DNA from: Candidatus Gastranaerophilales bacterium
Lineage (GTDB): Bacteria; Cyanobacteriota; Vampirovibrionia; Gastranaerophilales; Gastranaerophilaceae
Assembly (NCBI GenBank): GCA_016280955.1
Contig: JAEEHV010000042.1
Coordinates: 1 to 64,000, forward strand
Reading direction: 5' to 3'
Length of the DNA stretch: 64,000 nt
In this document: positions 45,565 through 54,967 of the stretch, in pieces
Layout of the letters: each line of letters begins with the position of its first letter
How positions within the stretch are numbered: position 1 is the first letter of the stretch
The notes under the pieces: generated by a model
Databases searched by the model: none
What the model saw: the letters and a program-made list of their open reading frames with translations, nothing else
What the model was told of the DNA's origin: nothing
Position numbers and translations under genes: made by a program

Positions 45565-47151
45565 ATGACACTACAAAATATAATAGCAAACTTGTTAAAA
45601 AGAAAAACCCCTGATGATGCAGTAAAAAGTGCATCAAACGGCGGCTTGGAAAAAACTTTGGGTGTTTGGGATTTAATTATCCTTGGTGTAGGAGCTATTA
45701 TTGGTTCAGGTATTTTTGCGGTTGTAGGTATTGCTGCAGCAGGTTCTGCTGACGGTGCAAGCCCGGGTGCCGGTCCGGCATTGGTTATATCAATGATTAT
45801 AGCTGCTATTGCCTGTGTGTTTTCGGCTCTTTGTTTTAGTGAATTTGCGGCAATGATTCCTGTTGCGGGCGGTGCATATTCTTATACGTTTGCAACACTT
45901 GGAGAATTTGCAGCATGGATTATTGGTTGGGTTTTAATGCTTGAATATGTAATTGCATTTATTGCGGTGTCCTGTTCCTGGGCAAAATATGTGGTACACT
46001 TTTTGGAAGGTTTCGGACATATTCTGCCTGCGTGGATTACAAATCCTCCGATTTGGCTTGTTACGGACTACAGAACTGCAGTAAATTCATTAACCGCTCA
46101 GGGACTTGATACATCAGTAATTCCGTCAATTTTCGGGATTCCGGTTTGTATAAATCTTCCTGCCGCTTTAATAATATTATTTATTACTATGACTCTTGTA
46201 AAAGGTACCAAAGATTCTACGAAATTTGCAGCATTTATGGTTGCTCTTAAACTTGGTATTATTGCTTTGTTTATACTGTCAGGTTTCTTTTTTGTAACTC
46301 CGTCTAACTGGGGTACAAATTGGGCAACATTTGCACCAAACGGTTTTAGCGGCATATTTATGGGTGCTTTTATAATATTCTTTGCATACATCGGTTTTGA
46401 TGCTCTTGCAACAACCGCCGAGGAATGTAAGAATCCCCAGAGGGATTTACCTATCGGTATTATAGGTTCACTTGTTGTAACAACAATTGTTTATACACTT
46501 GTAGCCCTTGTGCTGACCGGTATGTATAAAACTCAGGGTAATGTTGATTCGGCATTTCTGGGGGCGCCGCTTGCGTTTGCTATGGAAAATGTTTTACACG
46601 GCTGGGTTGCAAAAGCAATTCCCGGTTTTATGTCCGTAGGTATAATTGCAGGACTCACATCAGTTCTTCTTGTAATGGAGTTGGCTGCCACAAGAATTCT
46701 CTACGTTATGAGCAGGGATAATTTTTTACCTAAAGCATTCCAAAAACTTCATCCGAAATACAACACGCCGCATATTTTAACCTGGGTTGTCTGTATTGTT
46801 TCAATATTCGGAACTTTGACATTGAATCTGGATGCGGCTGCAAATTTATGTAATTTGGGAACATTTACATCGTTTATAATAGTTTGTGCGGCAATATTAA
46901 TATTGCGAAAAATTGATCCTGACAGACCAAGACCGTTTAAAGTGCCATTCTGCCCATGGTTTCCTCTTGCAGGAATATTATGCTGCGGCGGATTAATGGG
47001 ATTTATGATGTTTACGGCAAAAGGTGATGCTGCAAAACTTTCAACAGAGTTATTTATTGCGTGGATTATAATGGGTATTATAATCTATGCATCATACGGA
47101 TACAGAAAAAACAGACTGGCAGAACAAAAAGAAATAGCAGAAAATGAATAG
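45565..47151 (+). CDS. APC-family amino acid permease (CAT type), copy 1
   Basis: 528 residues and about 12-14 transmembrane helices, in the cationic amino acid transporter branch. The start of helix 1 is VWDLIILGVGAIIGSGIFAVVG (substrate-binding GSG), and later blocks are FSEFAAMIPVAGGAYSYTFATLGEFAAWIIGW and DRPRPFKVPFCPWFPLAG. Substrate not determinable. It is the first of a tandem pair; its last codons overlap the start of copy 2 by 8 nt. GAAAGG precedes the ATG. Confidence 0.92.
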   Translation: MTLQNIIANLLKRKTPDDAVKSASNGGLEKTLGVWDLIILGVGAIIGSGIFAVVGIAAAGSADGASPGAGPALVISMIIAAIACVFSALCFSEFAAMIPVAGGAYSYTFATLGEFAAWIIGWVLMLEYVIAFIAVSCSWAKYVVHFLEGFGHILPAWITNPPIWLVTDYRTAVNSLTAQGLDTSVIPSIFGIPVCINLPAALIILFITMTLVKGTKDSTKFAAFMVALKLGIIALFILSGFFFVTPSNWGTNWATFAPNGFSGIFMGAFIIFFAYIGFDALATTAEECKNPQRDLPIGIIGSLVVTTIVYTLVALVLTGMYKTQGNVDSAFLGAPLAFAMENVLHGWVAKAIPGFMSVGIIAGLTSVLLVMELAATRILYVMSRDNFLPKAFQKLHPKYNTPHILTWVVCIVSIFGTLTLNLDAAANLCNLGTFTSFIIVCAAILILRKIDPDRPRPFKVPFCPWFPLAGILCCGGLMGFMMFTAKGDAAKLSTELFIAWIIMGIIIYASYGYRKNRLAEQKEIAENE

Positions 47152-48703
47152 TATAAAGACAATTTTTAATAATTTAATAAAATGTAAAACTCCTCAGGAA
47201 TTGATTGACGAAGGAGAAAATTCGGAACTAAAGAAAACCCTTGGTGCTTTTGATTTAATAGTAATTGGTATTGGCGCCGTTGTAGGTACAGGAATATTTA
47301 CTATCATTGGAAGTGCGATTGTGGGAAGTTCTGACGGAGCCGGAGCCGGTACTGCAGTTGTTATATCAATGCTTCTTGCGGCACTTGCAAGTGTTTTTTC
47401 AGCTCTTTCATATTCGGAAATTGCCGCTATGATTCCTGTAGCCGGCAGTGCTTATACATACACTTATGCAACAATGGGTGAGTTTATGGCTTGGATGGTA
47501 GGCTGGATACTAATGCTTGAATATGCAATAGGTAATATAACTGTTGCAAGTGCCTGGACAGGGTATTTTGTTCAGTTCTTAAAAGGATTTAAGCATATAC
47601 TTCCGGCATTTGTTGTTAATTGTCCGCTTTGGCTAAGAAACGACTACAGAACAATGTACGAACTCTGTAATAAATACAACTGGAATCCGCAAGATGTTAT
47701 GCCGTTTATTAATTTACCTTTTGGTATTCATATACCACTTGCGATTAACATTCCTGCAATAGCAATCGTTTTTATTTTAACTTTACTTCTTATAAAAGGT
47801 GTAAAAGAATCAACAAAAGTTGCAACAATAATGGTTGGTGTAAATATGTTTATTATACTTTCGTTTATTGTTGTAGGTTCTTTTTATGTTGCTCCCGAAA
47901 ATTGGGGCACAAGCTGGGCAACCTTTGCACCTAACGGTATTGAAGGTATTTTTTCAGGTGCATTTATAATATTTTTTGCATATATAGGATTTGATGCGGT
48001 TTCTACGGCGGCAGAAGAAACAAAGAATCCGCAAAGAGATTTACCGATTGCAATTATGGGAACACTTTTGATATGTACAATTTTATATGTTGGTGCAGCT
48101 CTTGTATTAACAGGAATCGTACCGTTTAATTTTATTGATACGCAAGCACCTCTTGCTCACGCAATGAGATTTATAGGAAAAAACTGGTATGCAGGTATGC
48201 TTTCTGTAGGAGCTTTATGTGCCTTAACCTCCGTTCTGTTAATTTATCAGCTCGGAACAACAAGAATTTTATGGGCTATGAGTCGTGACAGATTTTTGCC
48301 TAAATCATTAAATGCTGTTCATCCCAAGTTCAAAACTCCGCATATTATGACTTGGCTGTCAGGTTTGGTTGTTATAATTTGTGCTTTGTTTATGGATTTG
48401 AATCTGTCTGCTGAGCTTTGTAACTTCGGAACATTTACTTCATTTATAATCATTTGTATTGCGGTTCTAATCTTGAGAAAAACCGAACCTGACAGACCAA
48501 GACCGTTTAAAGTTCCCTTCTGTCCGTGGTTTCCGATTTTCGGAATTTTAACATGTTTTGCACTGATGTACTGCAAATTCTCTGCAAAAGCGACTTCTGC
48601 TTTGTACTTTATATTATGGCTTATAATAGGTCTTACAATATACGCACTATACAGCTATAACTCAAAAAGACAGGAAGAACTGGAACAGGCTGATAATAAT
48701 TAA
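47144..48703 (+). CDS. APC-family amino acid permease (CAT type), copy 2
   Basis: 519 residues, clearly a paralogue of copy 1 with colinear motifs: FDLIVIGIGAVVGTGIFTIIG, YSEIAAMIPVAGSAYTYTYATMGEFMAWMVGW and DRPRPFKVPFCPWFPIFG. The helix-1 substrate motif changes from GSG to GTG and helix-6 residues also differ, so the two may prefer different amino acids. Overlaps copy 1 by 8 nt, so both are translated together. Confidence 0.92.
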   Translation: MNSIKTIFNNLIKCKTPQELIDEGENSELKKTLGAFDLIVIGIGAVVGTGIFTIIGSAIVGSSDGAGAGTAVVISMLLAALASVFSALSYSEIAAMIPVAGSAYTYTYATMGEFMAWMVGWILMLEYAIGNITVASAWTGYFVQFLKGFKHILPAFVVNCPLWLRNDYRTMYELCNKYNWNPQDVMPFINLPFGIHIPLAINIPAIAIVFILTLLLIKGVKESTKVATIMVGVNMFIILSFIVVGSFYVAPENWGTSWATFAPNGIEGIFSGAFIIFFAYIGFDAVSTAAEETKNPQRDLPIAIMGTLLICTILYVGAALVLTGIVPFNFIDTQAPLAHAMRFIGKNWYAGMLSVGALCALTSVLLIYQLGTTRILWAMSRDRFLPKSLNAVHPKFKTPHIMTWLSGLVVIICALFMDLNLSAELCNFGTFTSFIIICIAVLILRKTEPDRPRPFKVPFCPWFPIFGILTCFALMYCKFSAKATSALYFILWLIIGLTIYALYSYNSKRQEELEQADNN

Positions 48704-48775
48704 CTGTTCTGATGGAACATAATTTAATTTTAGTGTAATATAATTAGGTTAATTATATTTAAGGATTTGTTGTGT

Positions 48776-50551
48776 ATGAGAAAAACCGAATTACTGTCGC
48801 CTGCAAAAGATAAGGAAACGGCATTTGCCGCAATAGATTGCGGTGCCGATGCGGTGTATATTGGCGGTGCAAATTTCGGAGCAAGAAAAAATGCATCAAA
48901 TTCTTTAGAAGATATAAAAGAAGTTGTAGATTATGCACATAAATTCAGGGTTAAAGTATTTGTAACAGTAAATACTATTTTGACTGATGAAGAACTTGAA
49001 GATGCCCTAAAACTCGTTCAGAATTATGATAAAATTGGGGTTGATGCCATTTTGGTTCAGGATATGGGACTTTTGTACAGGCTTATGGAGCTGGGATTAT
49101 CTATACCGATTCACGCAAGTACCCAGTGTGATAACAGGACTATGGAAAAAATCTGTTTCTTTAATGACATCGGGTTATCAAGAGTTGTTCTTGCACGTGA
49201 ACTTTCTCTTAGTCAGATTAAGGAAATACACGAAAAAAATCCCGAACTTGAATTAGAAACATTTATACACGGAGCATTATGTGTGTCATATAGCGGTCAG
49301 TGTTATTTGAGCCAATATATAGGCGGACGTTCCGCAAACAGAGGCGAATGTGCGCAGCCTTGCAGAAAAAAATATATTGTAAAGGATGAAAACGGAAAGA
49401 TATATAAATACAATTATCCGCTGTGTCTGAAAGATTTTAATGCTTCGAATCATGTTAAAGAATTGATTGAAAACGGTGTGTATTCTTTTAAAATTGAAGG
49501 AAGACTGAAAGATATAAACTATGTAAAAAATATTGTAAGTTATTACAGAAAATTACTTGATAATTATTCAGAGAAGTCTTCCTCCGGAAAATCTGTTTGT
49601 AATTTTATACCGAATCCCGAAAAAAGTTTTAACCGCGGTTTTACTGATTACTTTTTAAAATCCAGAGGAAATTGTTACAGTCCGGATACTCCTAAATCTG
49701 TCGGTGAGTATTTGGGAAAAGTTAGTGATGTTAATAAAAATGTCATAAAATTAGTAACAAAATCCTGCCTGTTACCGCAGGATGGTTTATGTTATTTTTC
49801 TGCGGATGGTTTTGACGGATTTCTTGTTAATAAAATTATAGCTTCAGAAAAAGGTATAATTACATTTTCCGCAAATAAATCAACATGTTTGAAGACCGGT
49901 GATAAATTATACAGAAATTCGGATATTGAATTTGAGAAAAAATTATCTCTGCCCGTAAAAAGACAAATAGGTGTATCGGTTAAACTAACCGATAAAATTG
50001 AACTTATTGATGAAGACGGATATAGTATAACATCGGAATTTCCTTCAAATGAAGTTTCAGAAAAGCAAGATATGATGAATGAAACTTTTATAAAACAATT
50101 TTCAAAAACCGGTGATAGTGATTTTTATATAACGGACATAAGACTTGATAAGGATATTCCGTTTATGAGGGTAAGTGCTATTAATCAACTCAGACGGGAT
50201 TTACTTGAAATGCTTATGGAAAAACGGATAAAAGGGTATAAAAGGGAAGTTCAAAAACCTATGCATATTGTTCCTTTTTATCAAAAAGAAGTTGATTACA
50301 GAGCTAATGTTCATAATAAAACAGCAGAGGAATTTTATAATAAATGCGGGTGCATAGTTAAAGAATACAGTCCGGAAACTTCTTTTCCAAAACACAGTGT
50401 GGAGTTAATGCGGACAAAGCATTGTATAAAGTATGCTCTTAATATGTGTAAAGCACCGGTAAATCTTATGCTTCAGAATGAAAAAGGTGTGAACTATCCG
50501 CTGAAATTTGATTGTAAAAATTGTGAAATGTGTGTTCTTTCTCCCGGCTAA
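48776..50551 (+). CDS. peptidase U32-family protein
   Basis: 591 residues. The N-terminal barrel begins TELLSPAKDKETAFAAIDCGADAVYIGG and includes IPIHASTQCDNRTME and the family signature around 165-195 (ETFIHGALCVSYSGQCYLS, then GRSANRGECAQPCR). Late cysteines (CKNCEMCVLSPG at the C-terminus, and the CxxxC pairs in the signature) could hold an iron-sulfur cluster. Members of this family include collagenase-like peptidases and tRNA or quinone hydroxylases (TrhP, UbiU/V); this layout with the extra C-terminal part is closest to the TrhP/YdcP style, but the choice is open. ATG 48776 follows AAGGA at a good distance. Confidence 0.85.
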   Translation: MRKTELLSPAKDKETAFAAIDCGADAVYIGGANFGARKNASNSLEDIKEVVDYAHKFRVKVFVTVNTILTDEELEDALKLVQNYDKIGVDAILVQDMGLLYRLMELGLSIPIHASTQCDNRTMEKICFFNDIGLSRVVLARELSLSQIKEIHEKNPELELETFIHGALCVSYSGQCYLSQYIGGRSANRGECAQPCRKKYIVKDENGKIYKYNYPLCLKDFNASNHVKELIENGVYSFKIEGRLKDINYVKNIVSYYRKLLDNYSEKSSSGKSVCNFIPNPEKSFNRGFTDYFLKSRGNCYSPDTPKSVGEYLGKVSDVNKNVIKLVTKSCLLPQDGLCYFSADGFDGFLVNKIIASEKGIITFSANKSTCLKTGDKLYRNSDIEFEKKLSLPVKRQIGVSVKLTDKIELIDEDGYSITSEFPSNEVSEKQDMMNETFIKQFSKTGDSDFYITDIRLDKDIPFMRVSAINQLRRDLLEMLMEKRIKGYKREVQKPMHIVPFYQKEVDYRANVHNKTAEEFYNKCGCIVKEYSPETSFPKHSVELMRTKHCIKYALNMCKAPVNLMLQNEKGVNYPLKFDCKNCEMCVLSPG

Positions 50552-51036
50552 GTTTTATATATCAGAACGATAGCTTGTGCTTCAATGGCTTTCTCTTCAC
50601 CAACGGCATCAAGGTGTTCTTTTGTTTTGGCTTTTATTGAAATATATTCTGAATCTATTTCTAAAGCATTTGATAATACGGATTTCATTTGCGTGATATG
50701 TTGCATCATTTTCGGTGCCTGTGCAATTATATTAGTGTCGATATTGTTAATTGCATAACCAAGTTTTTTAATTTTTGAATAAACATTTTTTAAAAGTTCA
50801 ATACTGTCGGCATTTTTATATTTTGCATCAGTGTCCGGAAAAAGTGTTCCAATGTCAGGCAAACCTGCAGCTCCCAGTAGTGCATCTGTTATTGCGTGAG
50901 CAAGTACATCAGCATCGGAATGCCCCAGCAATCCTTTTTCAAATGGTATTTTAACTCCGCCGATTATTAAATCACGACCGGATTCCAATCGGTGAATATC
51001 ATATCCTGTTCCAACTCTGAATATATTTGCTGCCAT
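50548..51036 (-). CDS. ispF: 2-C-methyl-D-erythritol 2,4-cyclodiphosphate synthase
   Basis: MEP-pathway enzyme for isoprenoid precursors; makes the cyclic diphosphate and releases CMP. Zinc ligands are in FRVGTGYDIHRL (D, H) and H42-type GLLGHSDADVLAHAITDALLGA; the NNIDTNIIAQAPKM and KAKTKEHLDAVG blocks complete the site. 162 residues from the ATG at 51036, which has GGAGAG upstream; an ATG 30 nt earlier is not conserved. The gene overlaps the convergent U32 gene by 4 nt. Confidence 0.95.
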   Translation of the reverse strand: MAANIFRVGTGYDIHRLESGRDLIIGGVKIPFEKGLLGHSDADVLAHAITDALLGAAGLPDIGTLFPDTDAKYKNADSIELLKNVYSKIKKLGYAINNIDTNIIAQAPKMMQHITQMKSVLSNALEIDSEYISIKAKTKEHLDAVGEEKAIEAQAIVLIYKT

Positions 51037-51191
51037 ATATCTCTCCGAATTATTATTTATCCGCAAGTTTATTTTACTATAATGTCAGTATGATGTCTAT
51101 TTTCCCATTTGAATCTTTGATAAAACTATATACAATACAGATGAATTGTGATAGAATGGGATGTGTATTATATTAATTATTAAGGAGTTAT

Positions 51192-51464
51192 ATGAAAGTC
51201 CCTGCTATCCAACCTTTACAACAAGCAAAAAGTTTAATACATAAAAGAATTCGTACTGAACTTACTTCTGCATTTATTCTTTCTGCAACTATTGCAGAAA
51301 TGGCTCACAGCTCAAATACTGAACTTGTTGCACAGGACAAATTTGTTCATCAAAACGAACTTGCAGAAGCTGATACCAATGATGATGTAAATGATTGCCA
51401 ACTCAAATCCAAACCATACATTAAAAAAATAAAAATTAATCACTTCATCAATTCTGTTTTATAA
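51192..51464 (+). CDS. small protein, unknown
   Basis: 90 residues, no family recognised. A possible amphipathic helix (TSAFILSATIAEMAHSS) is followed by an acidic region and a basic tail (KSKPYIKKIKINH). AAGGAG precedes the ATG, and a TGATAGAAT -10-like box lies near 51150, so it is probably expressed. Confidence 0.55.
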   Translation: MKVPAIQPLQQAKSLIHKRIRTELTSAFILSATIAEMAHSSNTELVAQDKFVHQNELAEADTNDDVNDCQLKSKPYIKKIKINHFINSVL

Positions 51465-51498
51465 TTATTCAGAACTTGCGTATGAAATTTACAAAGCA

Positions 51499-51531
51499 AC
51501 AGTATTAAAAACCGGCCGGTAATGATACTGT
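51499..51531. repeat. nested inverted repeat between convergent genes
   Basis: ACAGTAT (51499-51505) and ATACTGT (51525-51531) enclose the palindrome ACCGGCCGGT (51511-51520). It may help end transcription from either side, though T runs are weak. Confidence 0.5.
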
Positions 51532-51563
51532 GATTGTATTATGATTGGTATCGGTTATAAAAT

Positions 51564-53840
51564 TTAATCTATTTTTTTAAGTATAGAAATGCTGTTTGCT
51601 GCAAGATTAAGTGCCTGATTATCAACATTAATCACTCTGTCTTTGTTGCAGCTTCCGCCGCCGCCATATATTTCATCATCACTGTTGAGTATTTCCACAT
51701 ATTTTTCATTGTGTGGGAAGCCCGGTGATGAATATGTGCCATTGTGGAACTTGTCTGCAAAGTTTTTAATAACCAGGAACTTTTCTCCGTTTTTTTCAAC
51801 CGAATGAATATGAACAAGATTTTCGTGATCCTTGTAGATTGAATGAATTTCTCCATCAACAAAAGGCTCATTTTCATCTGTAATTTTGAATAAATCTTTG
51901 TTAAAGGCAAGCAACTGTTTCTGCATAGATGCAAATTCACCACTTGGTTTATATTTGCCTAATATAGAATCTTTTAACGCAAATTTATTTGAGATATTAT
52001 ACCCTTTTTCTCTGCATATATTTTCTGTTTGTCCTTTATTTGGTTCATAATTTTCAAATTCCGGTGAAAAGTCTCTAAAGAATTTATGATATGATAAATC
52101 CGCATAATCTTCACCCTGGAAGAACATTTTCGGACCGGGACAAGTCATTAATGCACCTGATGCTAATTTTGTTTTTGCATGTGATGCCTTAAGATAGTTT
52201 ACAAGAGTTTGTTTGTCAGCAGGTTCTGTTATTCCGAAATCCTGCTGAATTTCTTTCAGTTCTTCATCTGTAATGTTTATATTCATCATTAAACTTTTAA
52301 TTATTTCATGTGACAATTTTGCAGCATTTTGTCCGCGTACATCTGCAGGTAAACTTCCATCCATCTTGGCAAAGAAATTCATATGTTGTGCATAAATTTT
52401 AGGAAGAAGTCTTGTGCCATCTTCATTTCCTATTTCATCATGGCTCATTACATATTTTATTCTGTATCCGGAGTTTAACATAGTATCATCAATAAAATTA
52501 AGAGATGCCTGTGAATTGTTTTTAATGGCATCTGCAAGAGCATGCATGAACGGAAAATCCCATTCACTGTCATATCCGACATCATGCGGAATGGTATGTG
52601 TTCCGGAAACAATAAGATCTACAAGCATATCCGTTTCATTAATTTTTTCTTCATGAGTTTTATTGCTTGTATCATATCGGGTAATTGTAACCTTGTTATC
52701 ACGTCCGTCTTCTGCAATTAAAAATACATCAGGATTATGCTCATTAAGCTCATCAACCATTTGTTTAAGCAAATAATCAGATTTTGCTTCTTTTGTCATA
52801 TCAAATCTAATACCGTCAACTTTAAATTCGTTGGCCCACCACAAGGCTGCATTTGCCATCCAGTCACGGACATATCGGTTATTTGGGTGTTCAAAATTTA
52901 ATAATGCTCCAAATTGACCGCTGCCTGCTTCATAAGGACCTGCTTCAGATAAATAATCTCCGTCTGTGCCCATGTGGTTTGGTACCATATCCATAATTAC
53001 GTTAAGTCCCTTTCCGTGAGCATAATCGATTAATTCTTTTAATTCTGCTGCTGTACCCAGATGTCTGTTTATTGCAAACTTATCTACTCCGTCATATCCC
53101 CATTGTTTTGAATAAGTGTTTTCTACGGGCATAATTTCGATTGCATTTGCAAGTCCCGTGTCAGCAATTTTATCAACAGCTTTTTTTGCCGAAAGGAATG
53201 TTCCTTCTTGCGTTACGGACGGAATGTTTATTTCTTCTATTTTTAATTTTGCAAGTCCTCTGTATCTTTCATCGCCGGGATTTCTTTTTATTCTTCTCGA
53301 ATCTTTACCTTCCAGCCAATCTGTATTTTTCCATTCATAGTTGTCAGGGTTATAAATTGAACTCCAGCCGTGAATGCTGTCCTGTTTTTTTGCATAAGGA
53401 TCTTTTACTAAATTTACTTCTTTATTTTCAGTTACAATTATATATCTGTATTTGTCATCGGGTTTTGCATCAATTCCCTCTGCAACGAATATTCCGTCAC
53501 CTTTATTTTCCATAGGATAAACTTTGGAATTATCATCTACCGGAATACCTTTTGTTATTGTATAACTTGCTGCAGCAATACCTAACAACTGAACCGCTCT
53601 TTCTTTAATATTAGAAGCACCGATAGCAACTTTATCTGCTATTTCAACAAATACCGCATGTGTGTTTGGAAATGTAAACAGTTTAAAATTTGTTTTTCCT
53701 GTTTCATTTTTAAAAACAGCTCCCCAACTTGTGTGTATCTTCCAATCCCTGCCAAATGACGGCTGTTTTGCGGCAAATTTATTTCGGTTTGTTTTAATTC
53801 GGCTGCCTGCGTAATTAGTTCCAACAGATTCTATTTTCAT
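51564..53840 (-). CDS. GH13 alpha-glucan enzyme (branching or debranching type)
   Basis: 758 residues. After an extension with KQPSFGR (25-31), a CBM48-like beta domain (about 40-145) precedes a GH13 barrel. The four conserved regions are visible: DMVPNHMG (284-291), GIRFDMTK with nucleophile D347, FLIAEDGR with acid/base E377 and VMSHDEIG with H467 and D468. A C-terminal beta domain follows (HSVEKNGEKFLVIKNF). The pattern fits glycogen branching enzyme or a maltooligosyl-trehalose-type hydrolase; I cannot separate these. AGGAG precedes the ATG. It joins the GT5 protein and pgi as glycogen-related genes. Confidence 0.85.
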   Translation of the reverse strand: MKIESVGTNYAGSRIKTNRNKFAAKQPSFGRDWKIHTSWGAVFKNETGKTNFKLFTFPNTHAVFVEIADKVAIGASNIKERAVQLLGIAAASYTITKGIPVDDNSKVYPMENKGDGIFVAEGIDAKPDDKYRYIIVTENKEVNLVKDPYAKKQDSIHGWSSIYNPDNYEWKNTDWLEGKDSRRIKRNPGDERYRGLAKLKIEEINIPSVTQEGTFLSAKKAVDKIADTGLANAIEIMPVENTYSKQWGYDGVDKFAINRHLGTAAELKELIDYAHGKGLNVIMDMVPNHMGTDGDYLSEAGPYEAGSGQFGALLNFEHPNNRYVRDWMANAALWWANEFKVDGIRFDMTKEAKSDYLLKQMVDELNEHNPDVFLIAEDGRDNKVTITRYDTSNKTHEEKINETDMLVDLIVSGTHTIPHDVGYDSEWDFPFMHALADAIKNNSQASLNFIDDTMLNSGYRIKYVMSHDEIGNEDGTRLLPKIYAQHMNFFAKMDGSLPADVRGQNAAKLSHEIIKSLMMNINITDEELKEIQQDFGITEPADKQTLVNYLKASHAKTKLASGALMTCPGPKMFFQGEDYADLSYHKFFRDFSPEFENYEPNKGQTENICREKGYNISNKFALKDSILGKYKPSGEFASMQKQLLAFNKDLFKITDENEPFVDGEIHSIYKDHENLVHIHSVEKNGEKFLVIKNFADKFHNGTYSSPGFPHNEKYVEILNSDDEIYGGGGSCNKDRVINVDNQALNLAANSISILKKID

Positions 53841-53935
53841 TTATACACTCCTATGTATATTTATAATAAACTGATTAAATTTTTTACTGATTATAAAATG
53901 ATATGTACTAAATATTATTTATTAACTTTTATATA

Positions 53936-54832
53936 TTATCCTCCCTCTGATATGTATCCGAAATTTTTAAGCACTTTATCCTTTTTTCTCCAATCTTTTT
54001 CGACTTTTACCTCAAGTCCCAAAAAAACTTTTTTATCAACAATTCCCTCAAGTTCGACTCTGGCTTCTGTTCCGATTTTTTTGAGCAAACTTCCGCCTTT
54101 ACCGATTAAAATCCCCTTCTGGCTTTTTTGTTCGCAATATATTGTAGCATAAATTCTGTCAATTTCATCGTTTTCTTCATACTTGTCAACCTTTATTGCA
54201 ACTGAGTGAGGAATCTCGTCCTGTGTACTAAGAAGAATTTTTTCACGTATTATTTCTTCAGCAACGGAACGCATACTTTCTTCCGTAACAACATCTTCAG
54301 GATACAATAAATCTCCTTCCGGAAGTTTTTTTAAAATATTAGACAGAAGTGTATCTTTGTTTCTGCCTGTTTTGGCAGATACTCTTATAACCGGTACATT
54401 TTCTTCAAAAAGAGTTTTATAACTTATCAGATTTTCTTCAACTTTCTGAATATTTTTGACTTTATCAATTTTATTCAGAACAATTATGACGGGGATGCTT
54501 GTTTCTTTAAGAATATTTTCGACAATCCATTTATCACCTTTTCCTGCCGGTTCCGAGCCGTCAACAAGAAATAAAATCAGGTCGGCATCAGGAACTGCAA
54601 TTTTAGCTTCATCAAGTAAAAATTCCCCAAGCTTATTAAGCGGACGATGTATTCCCGGAGTGTCAACAAATATAATTTGTCCGTTCTCGTCCGTTAAAAT
54701 TCCTTTTATTCGTTTTCTTGTGGTCTGTGCCTTGTCTGTTGTAATTACTATTTTCTGCCCCAAAATCTGATTCAGCAGAGTAGATTTTCCAACATTAGGA
54801 CGACCTAATATTGTTACAAAACCACACTTCAT
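53936..54832 (-). CDS. era: GTPase Era
   Basis: Small-subunit assembly GTPase that binds 16S rRNA. G1 is GRPNVGKST (10-18), G3 DTPGIHRP, G4 NKID and the KH domain near the C-terminus contains the usual IYCEQKSQKGILIGKGGSLLKKIG stretch. 298 residues from the ATG at 54832. The 2-residue longer version starting at 54838 is less likely, because the -10 hexamer TATAAT (54844-54839) puts the transcription start at the 54832 ATG. There is no ribosome-binding site, so the mRNA is probably leaderless. Confidence 0.95.
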   Translation of the reverse strand: MKCGFVTILGRPNVGKSTLLNQILGQKIVITTDKAQTTRKRIKGILTDENGQIIFVDTPGIHRPLNKLGEFLLDEAKIAVPDADLILFLVDGSEPAGKGDKWIVENILKETSIPVIIVLNKIDKVKNIQKVEENLISYKTLFEENVPVIRVSAKTGRNKDTLLSNILKKLPEGDLLYPEDVVTEESMRSVAEEIIREKILLSTQDEIPHSVAIKVDKYEENDEIDRIYATIYCEQKSQKGILIGKGGSLLKKIGTEARVELEGIVDKKVFLGLEVKVEKDWRKKDKVLKNFGYISEGG

Positions 54833-54868
54833 ATACAAATTATATCACGAAGCATTTCGGCATGTGAA
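54833..54868 (-). promoter_or_regulatory. era promoter, predicted leaderless start
   Basis: On the minus strand: -35 TTCACA (54868-54863), 18-nt spacer, -10 TATAAT (54844-54839), then 6 nt to the ATG at 54832. Confidence 0.6.
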
Positions 54869-54967
54869 ACTATTTTTCGCTTTGTTTGTAAATATTTGTA
54901 ACAAAAAGACAATTTTACCGTTAAAAATAACTTTATGTATATAAGGGTATTAAATTAGGGATAAAAT

